A stretch of DNA of 64,000 bases, taken from contig NC_134700.1 in the NCBI RefSeq assembly GCF_043290135.1, forward strand, positions 78,967,000 to 79,030,999. The letters are read 5' to 3'. This stretch comes from Rhipicephalus microplus. Taxonomy: Eukaryota; Arthropoda; Arachnida; Ixodida; Ixodidae. The notes below the pieces were generated by a model. The model saw nothing but the letters and a program-made list of their open reading frames with translations, was not told the origin of the DNA and ran no database searches. The translations under genes were made by a program, and so were the position numbers. This document shows, piece after piece, positions 10,170 through 21,740 of the stretch; position 1 is the first letter of the stretch; each line of letters starts with the position of its first letter.

Positions 10170-11830
10170 TAGTTTATATTTGCTTAGTGTTGAAGGAAGG
10201 CAGTAGGAGAATGTTCGAAAAACGTAGTTTGTGCGTGGTCGCGGAACTGCTTAATGTTCGTTGTGTTGGTTTAAACGAGATGATTGGCTGATTGACAAGT
10301 TTCCGATGTTTCTCGAATGAGTACTGCTTTTAGTCGTTTAGTGTTTAAAATAACTCATAAACTAATACTCATAGAAGTGGTCAACTCGGATAATTTTTCT
10401 CGCGTAGAACAGATCTCGCGTAAATTCAGCGTAATGTACATTACCAATAGCCCTTAACGCTTGCTTCTGCAGTGTGACTAGGTGATCTAATGATTGTTTT
10501 GTGCTGTTTGACAAAAAGAGGTGGCAATAGCACAAATTCGAAGCAAATAGTGCATTATACATACTAAGTTTTGTTGTATTGGTAGCAACTGCTGGCATCT
10601 GCGCAGCATACTCGTGGCTTTGGAAAGCTTAGGTTTTAAGTAGTTGGTGTCGTGGTCCCAAATAACAAAATCATAACAAATATCTACTAATGCTTTTTCG
10701 GGCGGGCAGAGTACTGCTTTTGAGTCATTTACATTAAGAGACTTTGTGAGATTGCAAGGCGTGGATTTTTTGCTATAAAGCACTGCTTTTGCCTTAGAGC
10801 AATTGAGCTGAGGTGAGTTTATTACCGACCACTTATAAAGTTTTCTTAGTACATCATTTGCCAAATGTATAGGCTCGTCATCCTTTGTTCCTAAAGAATA
10901 TACTGGTGTCATCAGGGTAAATAATGTAGCTAATTGAATCCCCAACATTCACAATATCATTTACGCATATAAGAAATAAAAGTGGGCCTAGTATGCTGCC
11001 CTGAAGCACACCCTGATATTGATTGATATGTGGGGTTTAACGTCCCAAAACCACTATATGATTATGAGAGACGCCGTAGTGGAGGGCTCCGGAAATTTCG
11101 ACCACCTGGGGTTCTTTAACGTGCACCCAAATCTGAGCACACGGGCCTACAACATTTCCGCCTCCATCGGAAATGCAGCCGCCGCAGCTGGGATTTGAAG
11201 CACACCCTGCCTAATAGGTTTTAACAAAAATATAATGCCCATTTACTGATACGCATTGCCTTCTGTTTTGCAACTTCTAATAAAATCTAAAAGAATCACG
11301 CGTATGCCGTAACGCAATAACGCGTATGCCTTAACACTTTTACTTATCTAGTAGGGTTGAATAATTTATTCTGTCAGAAGCTTTCGAGAAATCTAAAAAT
11401 ACTCCCACTGTTAGTTTCCTAAAGCCTCAATGCTGTTCAAAATTATTTCTTTTTGCTTAAGAAGAGCACTCTCAGTCGAAAAGCCTGATCCGAGCCCGTG
11501 TTGTGACGAAATTATTATGGAATACTTGTCAAAGAAACAGTTCGTTCTGAGAAGAATAGTTTTCTCTAAACGTTTAGAAAACAAAAGAAGAATTTATACC
11601 GGTTTATAATTGCCTGAATTATCCTTTTCACTGCCTTTTTGCGCCAAAGTTACCTTTGCAACTTTAATCAGTTGAGGAAAAATGTGAGACGTTATTTCCA
11701 TGTTGTAAATGTCAGTGAGGCAAGGTGTGGTCAGGTCGATGACACGAAAGGTTGGTTGAGATTTTAGCACATTCACAACCTCACTTTTGGTTCACCTGAA
11801 TTTGTCGAACACGTTTAAAATTTTATTACC
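10170..11830 (-). pseudogene. CR1/Jockey-like LINE reverse transcriptase, broken
   Basis: Minus-strand motifs in order: SEVVNVLKSQPTF and GNYKPV (RT start, 11825-11590); LGSGFSTESALLKQKE; RQGVLQGSILGPLLF (about 10960-11001 plus 11210-11220, split by a SINE); IYPDDTSIFF at 10895-10925, so the catalytic YADD has become YPDD; WSVINSPQLNCSKAKAVLY; YLKPKLSKATSMLRRCQ; LVTLQKQALRAIGNVHY; and the C-terminal VPRPRTNYVFRTFSYCLP (about 10200). Frameshifts near 10590, 10900 and 11590 and several stops break it. No endonuclease part is seen, so the copy is 5'-truncated as well as dead. Confidence 0.85.
11002..11209 (-). mobile_element. Ruka-type tRNA-derived SINE with 14-bp TSD
   Basis: 11016-11195 carries the Ruka body: GGGTTTAACGTCCCAAAACC, ATTATGAGAGACGCCGTAGT, ATTTCGACCACCTGGGGTTC and TGCACCCAAATCTGAGCAC. 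The tRNA-like promoter half is cut off inside the B box, a 5' truncation since the SINE reads on the minus strand. TGAAGCACACCCTG is repeated exactly at 11002-11015 and 11196-11209. The insertion lies in the RT GVLQGS motif of the surrounding LINE, which fixes the order of events. Ruka is established in Rhipicephalus ticks; the family name here is from memory. Confidence 0.9.
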
Positions 11831-12091
11831 ATCTGTTTCGTACAGATACAATGAATGTGTGAGGGGTTGGGTACATACGTCATCACATCCTGATGATGAA
11901 TGCTTTCAGCCAATGATAAAAGATGTTGACTGAATTTATTTTGTAGGGCTTAATTTTCAAAGCTCTCGCTTCCTCCCTTAAGCTCATCAGCAGTAGAGGC
12001 GGACCGCGATTATGACCGAACAAAATGCAGCCTATACTACATCTGCAATACATCCACAATGCCATCAAACATGGTGTAGTAATAGTAACGT

Positions 12092-13534
12092 AACGGACCA
12101 GGTAACATCAGATCTGCTGAAAGATGGAGGACAGATTGTGTTAGAAAAACTAGCCACCCTGTTTACGAGGTGTCTCCTGACGGGAAGAGTACCAGAGTCT
12201 TGGAAGAACGCTAACATCATCTTAATACATAAGAAAGGAGATGACAAGGACTTGAAGAATTACAGGCCGATCAGCTTGCTCTCTGTAGTATACAAGCTAT
12301 TTACAAAGGTAATTGCTAACAGAGTAAAGAAAACATTGTAATCCAATCAACCAAAAGAACAAGCAGGATTTCGAGCAAACTAGTCAACAATCGACCACAT
12401 TCATACTATCAGTCAGGTAATAGAGGAATGCTCAGAATACAGCCAATCACTATACATAGCCTTCACTGATCAAGAGAAGGCGTTTAATTCAGCAAAAATA
12501 TCAGCAATCATGCAGACACTGCGGAATCAGGGCGTTGATAAAGCCTATATTCTAGAAGAAATCTACAGGGGATCAACTGTTACTATAGTGATTCATAAAG
12601 AAAGGAACAAAATACCAATTAAGGAGGGTTTAAGGCAGGAAATACAATCTCCCCAATGCTTTTTACCGCGTGCTTACAGGAGGTTTTCAGAGGCCTAGAG
12701 TGGGTACAGTTAGGGATAAGAGTTTATAGAGAATACCTTAGTAACCTGCGCTTCGCCGATGATATTGCATTGCTGAGTAAATCAGGGGATGAATTGCAAC
12801 TCGCGATTAACGAGTTAGACAAGGAGATCAGAAAGATGGGTATTAAAATTAATCTGCAGAAAACTAAGGTAATGCACAACAACCTCAAAAGAGAGCAGCG
12901 CTTCGAGATAGTTAATAGTGCACTTCAAGTTGTAAAAGACGATGCCTACTTAGGGCAGGTAATAACCGCGGAGCCAAACGACGACATTGAAGTAACTAGA
13001 AGAATAAGAATTGGGTGGAGCACATTTCGCAAGCACTCTCAAATTATCACAGATAGATTGCCACTACCCCTCAAGAGGAAGGTATATAACAGCTTTTTCT
13101 TGCCAAAACTTAGCTACGGAGCAAAAACCTGGAGACATACAAAGAGGGTTCAGCCTAAATTGAGGACGACGCAGCGAGCGATGGAAAGAAAAATGGTAGG
13201 TGTAACCTTAAGAGACAAGAATAGAGCAGAGTGGATTAGAGAACGCAGGGGGATTAAGGATACCGTAGTTGTAATTAAGGACAGAAAATGGACATGGGCT
13301 AGGCATGTAGTGCTTAGATAGGATAACTGCTCGTCATTAAGGGTAACTAACTGTATTCACAGAGAAGGCAAGCGGGTTAGGGGGAGACAAAAGGTTAGGT
13401 GGCCAGATGAGATTAAGAAGTTTGTGGGTATATATTGGCAGCAGCAAGCACAGGACCGAGTTAACTGGCGGAACGTGGGAAAGGCCTTTGTACAGCAGTG
13501 GACGTAATCAGGCTGAGGATGATGATGATGATGA
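12092..13534 (+). pseudogene. RTE-clade LINE, 5'-truncated, broken
   Basis: Starts near DQVTSDLLKDGG and continues with GRVPESWKNANIILIHKKGD, KNYRPISLLSVVYKLFTK, AFTDQEKAFN, NLRFADDIALLS (catalytic FADD), KLSYGAKTW and the RTE-specific tail RGRQKVRWPDEIKKF. It ends in FVQQWT with TAA at 13505-13507 and a GATGAT-type tail at 13515-13534, as RTE elements end. Stops at about 12340 and 13319 and a frameshift near 12650 disrupt it. Endonuclease and first RT blocks are missing. Intact RTE proteins copy their own RNA at a nicked target; this copy cannot. Confidence 0.9.
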
Positions 13535-14277
13535 AGGTAATTGTTTATGATATACTAAGCACAAGGTACCAATAAAGTGGTCATAAGCTTTTTTAGTGAA
13601 AAAGAAAACAGTATGTAATTCCAGCTTAACAACTTTACTTCTTCATGAAAACACGAAAGCGATCGTGCATTTGTATCTTGAAAGTAAATATCTTTTTTTC
13701 TGGGTGTTTTGTTTATTTTGTACATTAGTAATCAAATAACTTTGCGAATTATCACTAATTGTAACATTATTCGTATCATGATGACTATATACCAGCATTC
13801 TTTAAAATAAATCAATTAAAGACGCCGTTGTGGCTGTAACGCGAATTGGGGAAGCTATAATATTCGAGAAGCTGTATGGAAGAAGTAGCCTGTAAAACCC
13901 GGCTTGTTTGTTAGATGTTGTTTAATAAAAATATATGTCAATTAGATTTGTCAGTGTTCCGAGTGGCTAGCTAATTGCGTTCGCAAACAAAAAATCACAA
14001 GAACACAATAGATGTTCCATCTATAGTGTCATCAGCATTGCACGAGTCACATCAGCAGGTATCCGCCATTCCTATGCGAAAATAGGACGCCTTCGTGAAA
14101 GCCACTTGTAACCACTGGCAGCGCAGTAAAGTGACCCCTCTGGTTGTTATTCGCACTTCCCAGCACCTGTAAGTCACGTGGAGAGCGTTTCAAAATGGTG
14201 GGTCGAGAGGTGATGGACGCTACCCGAAAGCATTTGCGTCTCGAGAATAAGGCGGCCTCCGGGCCTCTGGTGTGCCT
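13535..14277. other. Intergenic, no supportable feature
   Basis: AT-rich, then more balanced from about 14050. No recognised domain, repeat or element end was found. Confidence 0.45.
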
Positions 14278-14300
14278 AACGCTAAACATAGAGATGTGTT

Positions 14301-14336
<36 letters not shown>

Positions 14337-14576
14337 TAAATACCTATATATATACAGGAAGTAGGAGGGAGACGGCCTGGTGTGGGCCATCCCTCACACA
14401 CACAAGTTGGGCTCCTCGTTACAGGAGTCCATTGGCAGCCAACGCGACTCGGGTTTGTTGACCAGGGCCTTCTGGCTCGCTAGATCGAAATAGCTGAGCA
14501 AGTTTGCCTCGCAGTCTTCCCGGGAGGGGTTTGGTTTTGGAGTGAGGTGCGGATTTGGCATGCCATTTAAAAGATG

Positions 14577-15330
14577 TCAGAGAACTTCTCCGCATAGTGC
14601 GGGTCCTGTACACGCAGGATCAAGATATTTGAAAACTGTAGGGCACGGCAGTATTTTGGTGTAAAAGTGGAGGAGTAAGCGTTCCTGTGCCTTTTTAAGG
14701 CCCTTACAGAGTTTATGATAAGTCGTGTGACCGAATCGATTGAATTCAGTAATTTCTCGAAATGTTAAGGCCAGATTAGGTTCGGGATCCATTACAGAAA
14801 GGCCTGAAGGCGTTACCCGGAGAGTGAGCGCGTGGGCAGCGGTGTTTTCCGTTTCATTGCCTTCGAGGCCCGTGTGAGCTGGAGCTCTATGATGCTACGG
14901 GATTTGGGGGCCCCGACGTAATTACTATTTTCTAAGATGCCATACGCCAGGTATGGGACGTACCCATGTTTAATATTTCTGCAGGCCCCTCTCGAGTCCG
15001 TAATGATGATGCGCGAGTCCTGGTCTGCGGCAGCTAGTGTGATGGTGACTTCCTCCACACGTTTTTTGTCCTGTGCTCTGAATGTGAGACCATTCACCGC
15101 AATGTTTTGGTGGGTGACTGCAGCCGTGTACCACCCTACCCATGGTGAGGGCCGGAAGCGTCCAAGTGAAATATGCCATGTTTGTTCCCGTAGTGGCGGA
15201 CTAGTGCCTCTGCCCGCTCAAGGCGCCTGCCATTGTGGCCGTCACGTGTCATGTTGGCCGGAAGAGGGCCTACGTGCAGGGCCCCCTTCCGGTCAACTTT
15301 TGAGATTTTGGGATGCGTACGCACTCTTCT
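14577..15330 (-). pseudogene. L-A RNase H domain and C-terminal tail
   Basis: Minus-strand motifs: HLDASGPHHG (first Asp, about 15140), EEVTITLAAADQDS, RIIITDSRGACRNI (second Asp, about 15000), and after a frameshift AHTGLEGNE (His region, about 14860). The Cys/His tail with LLLHFYTKILPC and DPACTG follows near 14600. RNase H removes RNA from the RNA-DNA hybrid during LINE copying. Frame changes near 15120, 14880 and 14580 inactivate it. The 3' UTR and (TC)n tail run to 14290. Confidence 0.8.
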
Positions 15331-15470
15331 GTCTCTGTTGGCTGGTAGATGTGTATTCGGGCTAATGGGCGGCGGCCCGACGGAGTGTTCGGAAGTCTCG
15401 GGTGTTGGTTAACCAAATGTACCTCCTGGAGCTCTACGAAAGTGTTTACCATCTCCAGGTTCATAAGGCG

Positions 15471-16951
15471 CTAGTTGGACGTGGTTATTGGGAGATTGAG
15501 GGCACGCTTGTACATCTTACTGAGAATCACTTCAAGGGCGTTCTCGTCAAACTTGTGCAGGTGGAGGTAAGGAGCCGAGTAGAGGGCTCGAATGGTTACT
15601 AATACACTCGCCAGCCACAAGGCATCTTTGCAACGTAACCCCTCGCGCTTGTTGGAAACCCAGAGAACCATACGGCCCACCTGGTCCCCCATTTTACGCC
15701 GTTTTTTCAATGTTGTATCGACTCGGTGATGTTTATGAATAAACAGACCCAGTACTCCTATCTTATCGTATTCTGGGATGGGTCCGCTTCGTAAGGGCAA
15801 TTCAATTTTGGTACTGCAGTTTGCCTAGGGGCGTATGTGCACGAATTCCAATTTGGTCGGGGAGAACTGGTGGCTACAGCGGCGGGCGCAGGCGTCCACG
15901 GTCTCCGCCGCTTGCTGCAGGTTAGCTTCTATGTCTCCTACCGTGCCGTGTTTAGCCCATATGATAATATCGTCCGCATACAGCGCGGGCTGTATGCCCT
16001 CAACATTATGCAGCTGAGCCGGGAGTTTTATCATAGATTAAACAATACGGGTGGGAGGACCGCACCCTGTGGGGTGCCTCTCCTACCTAGTTGGTAGGGG
16101 CCGTGCTCTTCATCTTGTATTCGGGTGTATGACTGTCGGTCAGAGAGGAATTGTCGAATGTATTGAAAAATGTTGTGTTCACAGTTGGTTTGGGAAAGGT
16201 GCTTCAGTATTATGTCATGTGTGACGTTGTCGAAAGCCCCCTTCAAATCAAGGGCGAGTACTGCCTTGTCATTAAGAGGGTATTCGGCAGGACTTAGAAA
16301 TTGGCGGCCTAATTGAAGCAGGACATCCTGCGCGGAACGGTGCGGACGGAACCCGGGCATTGTGTCTGCAAATATGCGTTGGTTTTCCGAAAACTCGGAC
16401 AAGCGATCTCGCACCATAATCTCTATCAGCTTTCTCGCACAAGACGTGAGAGAGATGGGGCGAAGGTTGTACGCGTTTATGATTTTGCCGGCTTTCGGAA
16501 CGAATGTGAACAGGGCGGTCTTCCATTCGATTGGAAGGGGCGTCCCACCAGGCCATATTGAGTTTATGTACCTGAGAAGTGCGTCGTAGGCCGGATTGGG
16601 AAAGTTGGCACGTAATTTTACTGTTACTTTGTCTCTCCCTGGCGCCGTTCTTCGCTTCATTTTAGTCAAAGCCACCTTCAATCATAGAGCTGGAACGGTT
16701 GATCCTGCTTCGCGTTCTCGGAACCTGCATACGCTGCACTGGCCCTTGGTGGCAAGTTGAACACATAGGCATTGATCGCGTAGTTTGCATGCTAATTTCG
16801 AGGTGTCTCCGTCGAAGGCATGGATTGCCCGTTGAAGATGTTTTTGTGTCTCGGCTCTGGTTTGGGTGAGATCAATCAAGGTGCGAAAGAGTTGCAAAGT
16901 GTTCCAGTTGGACATTTGTCTAACAGCCGTGTTGCATCGGTCTATACCCAA
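15471..16951 (-). pseudogene. L-A reverse transcriptase
   Basis: From 16951 down: KMKRRTAPGRDKVTVKLR, ALFTFVPKAGKI, LRPISLTSCARKLIE, AVLALDLKGAFDNVTHD (first catalytic Asp) and RRGTPQGAVLPPVLFNL. After a frameshift at 16031, ALYADDIIIWAKHG follows (YADD at 15969-15980). The connection region continues to 15471 with a stop near 15820. The order matches RNase H-bearing I-group LINEs. The catalytic residues are still present, but at least two frame breaks prevent a continuous protein. Confidence 0.88.
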
Positions 16952-17259
16952 TTCGAGTTGGCGAGCTGGGTTGCGTACTCTGCCTCTTGTTGGGTAAGCT
17001 CGGCAGTGTGACTTGATTTTTCGATTGTGTTTTTGGTGGCAGCATCTGCGGACGAGGCTGTGCCGCGCCTCCTAGAGGTGAAGGAGGTGATTTTCCACCC
17101 CCGGCGTAGCTTCCGAGTGTTGAACTTGAGTTTCCATCAGACGAAAATGTGTAACCGATTCTTGTGACCATGCGTGGTAACCTTTTTCGCGAATAGAGGC
17201 CTGATTAGTGTAGGTTTTCCGAAACTTGGTCGAGCCGGTTATGCGGGCTTTGGCATAGG

Positions 17260-17760
17260 CTATTGCATTGGTTTGGTTGTGACGGTGGTGTTGAGTATGC
17301 GGTGGTCACTGCCGAGGGTTTCCTCCGTGTTGGCGCAGTCTGCATGTCTAGTGTTTTTGGTGAAGGCAAGGTCCGGACACGTGTCCCGTGTCATAGAGTT
17401 ACCTACCCGCTTTGGATGTGCAGGGTCAGTGTGAAGAGTGAGGCCTAGCGTGGACGCAAGCTCCGCTAGCGTGCGCCAACGCTTCTCATCACGCACATAT
17501 CCCCGTAGTGTGCTGTGATCGTTGAAATCACCTACGATCACCAGGGAATCCCTGCCGGCAGCCTTCAGTACACGACTGAAGAGTGCTGCGAACGTTACAT
17601 TTTTAGGTCTGGGGGAACAATACATGTTAACTACGTGGAGTGGCGCATCTTGTTTCTTGAGCATGAAAATTTTCACCATCACGTAGGAAATACACAATTC
17701 GAAGTTCCAAGTCGACAAGGTTGGCTGTATAATATTTATGCACACAGACGCAGGAGGAAA
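17260..17760 (-). pseudogene. L-A endonuclease, C-terminal two thirds
   Basis: APE-type endonuclease motifs on the minus strand: ANLVDLEL (about 17710), APLHVVNMYCSPRPKN, LVIVGDFNDHS (about 17510-17540) and ETLGSDHRIL (about 17290). A frameshift near 17650 separates the first motif from the rest. The N-terminal part of the same domain lies 6.8 kb away at 24608-24807, beyond L-B. The enzyme nicks the target for target-primed reverse transcription. The stretch 16952-17259 is the linker to the RT and is frame-broken. Confidence 0.85.
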
Positions 17761-17771
17761 CGTGCTGCTGG

Positions 17772-18770
17772 TAGTAGTAGTAGTAAACAACTTTAGTAAG
17801 GCAGCTGACGGTTTCCTAAGTAGCGAGGGCTGTCAGGCCATGTCTGCTCGCCACCTCGTCAGCGCGTTTGATGGCCCGGAGCTGGGTGTCCATGCTTGTA
17901 GTCGTGAGGATTCTCTCTCAGGCTTCACTTGAAGGTGACTGTCCTAGAAGGTTTGGTGGGGGAGGGTTCTTGCTGCATCCCCAGATGATATAGTCCAAGG
18001 TTGCGGTCTGTGTCTTGCAAAGGGTGCACGTAGATGAGAATAAGGCTGGGTATATGCGCCTGTAAATGTACGGGGAAAGAAATGAGTTCGTTTGAAGCTG
18101 CCGCCAAGTGATTTGTTGAGCTTTGTTTAGTTGCGGGTGCAGTGTGGTCTGGTTTGCCTTGATAGCTTGTAGTACTGGGCGATGTCGTGAAAGGTGATGA
18201 GTGGTTCAGTTGCTTCGGTATCGTGGTCTGAAGTCTGGTCCACCACTCGGCGTACGAGTCCTCGAGCTTGTCTGTGGGCGGCTTCGTTACCCCGGTTTCC
18301 TGCGTGCGCTGGGACCCAGATGAACTGAATTAAACGGGGATCGTCATCGTCGGTGCTACTGGAAGCGGTGTCGTCTGAGGCGTTGCGTGCCACTTGGGGC
18401 AGAGGACGGAGTATTCGCGCCGTGGTTGGGGAAACAGTTCCACGGGCAAATCGTGTGATGGCAGATTTGGAGCCGCTAATGATTGGTTCAAATCGGGCTT
18501 TTGCGGTGAGTGCTATGACAGCTTCTTCGGCCTCGGTTGGGTCCTGTGTGCGTATGGAGCCGGCACACATCGTGGCAGGCTCTTTATTGACTGGGGTACG
18601 TTTCGATTAGAAATTGATAGCATATGCCTGTTTGGGGGGTGGGTATCTTGCCGTGTCGACGTGAGCCGCCTTAGTGTTGGTGCCGTAGGCACTGTAAAGG
18701 TTTCTTGCGCGGGCCGATCGTCAACCGTCATGACTGCCGGCCAGCATGTTCTTCGGCAACGGCTGCACAA
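17772..18770 (-). pseudogene. L-B RNase H domain and C-terminus
   Basis: Motifs on the minus strand: PLPKNMLAGSHDG (about 18740), TEAEEAVIALTAKARFEP (acidic helix), SGSKSAITRFARGTV (the catalytic Asp of DSK is replaced, reading GSK), FIWVPAHAGNRGNEAAH (about 18290), and HDIAQYYKLSRQTRP. The C-terminal tail follows in shifted frames to about 17830. L-E at 40153-41175 is an intact relative and gives the reference order. Frameshifts near 18640 and 18125 and a stop in the tail make it non-functional. Confidence 0.82.
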
Positions 18771-19025
18771 TGAAGCGCTGTCTGTTGAGGGGTGGTAGCG
18801 AGACCAAGTCTTGTCCGCTTAATGGTGAGGGAATGCCGATAAGTTGGAGTATCCATCTTCCGGTTTTACTACCACGCAATCGTTCAATTTGGGCAGTTCA
18901 GTGTGATTCAACAAGCTCATCTATCTATTGTGAATTCAAAGGCTGAGGAGGTGCGTGGTCAATGTGGTGCGACAGAGGACCAAGGCAATCTTGTGGACTG
19001 TGCGAATAGGTCCGTCAACTTTTTT

Positions 19026-20022
19026 AGGGGCGAAGCTTCTTATAGCGGCACCCGTACACCCCTGGTAGCCATTGTAGTACGTAACAAGTATAACATTTTG
19101 ACCTCCAAGGTGGTGCCGGTGAGAGATTTCTTCTGTGCGTTGTTGAACAGTAGAAAATAGTGCTCAATGTACATGGGGAATGAGAGACAGGAGCCTTCGG
19201 CTTTTAGTTAACGCGCACGCTGTGATCCCCACTAGCAGCCATTGGCATGTACATTGAGCACTATCTGAAAAGAAAGGTTTGCTACGTTATACTCACTCGG
19301 TGTAACCTCCTTAGTTTTAGAAAGGTTTAGCGAGCGTTGAACCGCAGTGTCATGAATACAATGAACTAGTATGTACCATAAATGAACTCGAGGTGTATAA
19401 AAGTGGAAAGTAGATACGAAGCGCTGGCCGTAATAAAGTAAAAGCTGAATTCTCCTGTCTCTCATTTCCCATTAGCAGCCATTGGCGTGTACAATGAGCA
19501 CTATCTGACAAGAAAAGGTTGCTACGTTATACTCGCTGGGCATAACCTCCTTGGTTTTAGAAAGGTTTTGCAAGCGTTGGGACGCAGTGCCATGAATACA
19601 GTGAACTAGTATATACCATGAACTCGAGGCGGTTAAAGGTGGGAAGTAGACCCGAAGCGCAATCCATAAGAAAGTGTGCGTGTGCCACCTTTAGTTTAGT
19701 CCTTGGAATGTCCGCTGGATGGCGGTGCTTCTATATAGGGAATATATGATAAAAAGATGCGAGATGGTGGTATTTGCAGTGTTGAATAAATGGACGAACG
19801 GACGCATATACAGATGCATGGATGGGCGCATGAACGGACGCAGGGGCGGATGCTTGGACGAACGAAGGGCCGGACGCACGAACAGACGCCCGCACGGACG
19901 GGCGGATGGACGCATGGACGGTCACACAGACAGACGCATAGACGGATGGAAGCAAGAACGAATGGACGGACGAATGCTTCACGCCACTCTCCATCATTCG
20001 CTCCGTGGATATGCTGCCAATA
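19026..20022. mobile_element. 1-kb composite repeat, copy 1 (inside L-B)
   Basis: Begins AGGGGCGAAGCTTCTTATAG after a T-run (19020-19025) and ends GGATATGCTGCCAATA before a T-run (20023-20030). L-B coding reads KVDGPIRTVHKIAL to the left and LRILKAEK to the right, parts normally adjacent, so this is an insertion at an A/T run. It contains two tandem units of about 240-265 bp (from about 19225 and 19474), each with CAGCCATTGGC, TATACTCGCTGG-like and AACCTCCTTRGTTTT, and ends with the GGACG-rich array. It shares this whole plan with 41266-42221. There is no coding capacity; the transposition class is unknown. Confidence 0.8.
19788..19975 (+). repeat. Degenerate GGACG/GGATG array
   Basis: Tandem 4- and 8-bp words such as ACGGACGC, ATGGACGG and GAACGGACG fill this part of the 1-kb repeat. 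The open frames it creates in all directions are artefacts. The homologous array in copy 2 is 42040-42178 and is shorter. Confidence 0.85.
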
Positions 20023-20189
20023 TTTTTTTTCAGCCTTGAGGATTCGTAGGTACGGTAAGGCCTAAATAATTCTTGTGGTTACGAAGGCATTTAACAGCTG
20101 GAGAAGTTTATAATCTTTCATACCCTGTTCCCACGCAGAGATTCTTCCTAACAGACGGGTAGTCTGAGTCACGGTGACCGCAAGTTTCT

Positions 20190-21398
20190 CTAGCGCGATG
20201 GTATTATCCTGCCGGCTTGTGCGTGAGGGCCGAGAACGCGCATGTGCTGCACTATTGGTATTTCGGATCCGGCAATCCTGAGAGTGATGGTTGGTAGTGG
20301 CGTGTGTTTAACCTTACGGTAGTCAAGAGGACGAAGAAGGACGAGTTTCGATTTCTCCGCTGAGCACTGAAGACTCGCACGCGCAACGTATTCGGCCACT
20401 GTGTCCACGGCGCGTTGCAGTGCCTCCTCGATCTGTTTGTCGGAGCCGGTAGTGGTTCATGCCGTCACGTCATCCGCGTATAGGGTGTGTCGGATGCTTG
20501 GTATGCGGTCTAGTAACTGTGGGAGTTGAATCATTACAAGGTAAGAAGAAAGGTGAAAGAAGGGCTACCTGCGGCGTGCCTTTGTTGGATAGGGCAAGTC
20601 GCTTCGTGGCGTTGCTGTCCTTCAGGGAAAGTTCCACAGTACGGTCTTGTAAGAAGGAGCACACGTAGTTGTAAATACGTTCCCCAGGGTTTGTCGAAGT
20701 CAAGTGCTGGGCTATCACTTGATGTGTCACGTTACCGAACACTTTGCGTAAGTCAATGCCTAGCATTGCTCGCGTGCCCGCACGTACCGGGTCTTTCAAT
20801 AAATCGTGATATATTTGTGCTAGCGCATCTTGAGTAGACAAGTGGGTGCGAAAACCGAGCATAATTGGAGGGAAAAGGTCTTGCTTTTTTGCAAGTGTTT
20901 CTAGCCGAGCCAGGACCATGTGCTCAAAAAGTTTGCCAAGGCATGAAGTTAACGAGATTGGGCGAAGATTAGATAATTCTGCCTTTTTTACTGGCTTTGG
21001 TATAAACACTATTTTCGCGTGCTTCCATGCTTCCATTCTTCTGGTACACTGCCGGCATGTCAGCAGTCGTTGAACTATTCAGTGAGGGCACTTACTGACC
21101 TTGCGTCAAGGTTGCGGATTGTTTAGTTGGAGACGCCGTCTAGACTTGGTGCCGAAGTTGCGCGAAGCTTTAGAATGACTGCATCCACTTCGGCTTCTGT
21201 GATGTCGGCATCAAGAGTTGGGTTTCGTTTACCTTCATAGGGTGGTAGTGGTGTCGCTGGTTGGTCGGCTTGGTTGATGTATATGTCCGCCAGGTTGGTT
21301 AGTAGATCTTCGTCTGATCCGGGGTGTTGGTCGACAAGTCGCTTAAGTATGTGCCGCGCTGCTGTTTTCGAGTCGTCGGGATCGAGTAAGTGGAGCAA
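20190..21398 (-). pseudogene. L-B reverse transcriptase
   Basis: From 21398: AEVDAVILKLRATSAPSLDGV, KIVFIPKPVKKAEL, LRPISLTSCLGKLFEH, AMLGIDLRKVFGNVTH, NKGTPQVALLSPF (normally GTPQGAVLSP), YADD at 20469-20480 with a TGA a few codons on (20457-20459), EKSKLVLLRP and the thumb (20190-20410). The KAFD motif reads RKVFG, so residues near the first catalytic Asp have changed. Frameshift and nonsense changes near 20458, 20520 and 21037 break it. The RT-to-RNase H connector is cut by the 1-kb repeat at 20022. Confidence 0.87.
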
Positions 21399-21740
21399 CA
21401 GGTGCCACGTCTTCTTGTTGCCTAACTGTCCATTGATTCCGTTGCATAGTTGGCCCCATTGTTGGCGGGTGAGGTAGGTACTGTGTCACTCGATTTCTTC
21501 AGTGAGGGTCTGTATGCGGTGACGCAGTTTCTTTTAGCGTTGTTTCTGCCATCTGCGCAGCAGACTTGCGTGTGCATCCCACATGTGGAGCAGACTAGAG
21601 TCTGTGGCAGGCGTTTCCTCTGCTGTTTTACTTTCGCGCATTGTGCATCGCTTGTGGTCGTTTAGTGAAGCTGTCCATTCCTTGAGGTTTGTTATGCGTT
21701 TCGGGGCTTCACTATCGCGGACGTCTCTAAATTTGGGCAA

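Noticed and set aside
19690..20040. CRISPR-like regular array (GGACG words)
   Set aside because: Short degenerate tandem words without spacers, in a eukaryotic repeat.
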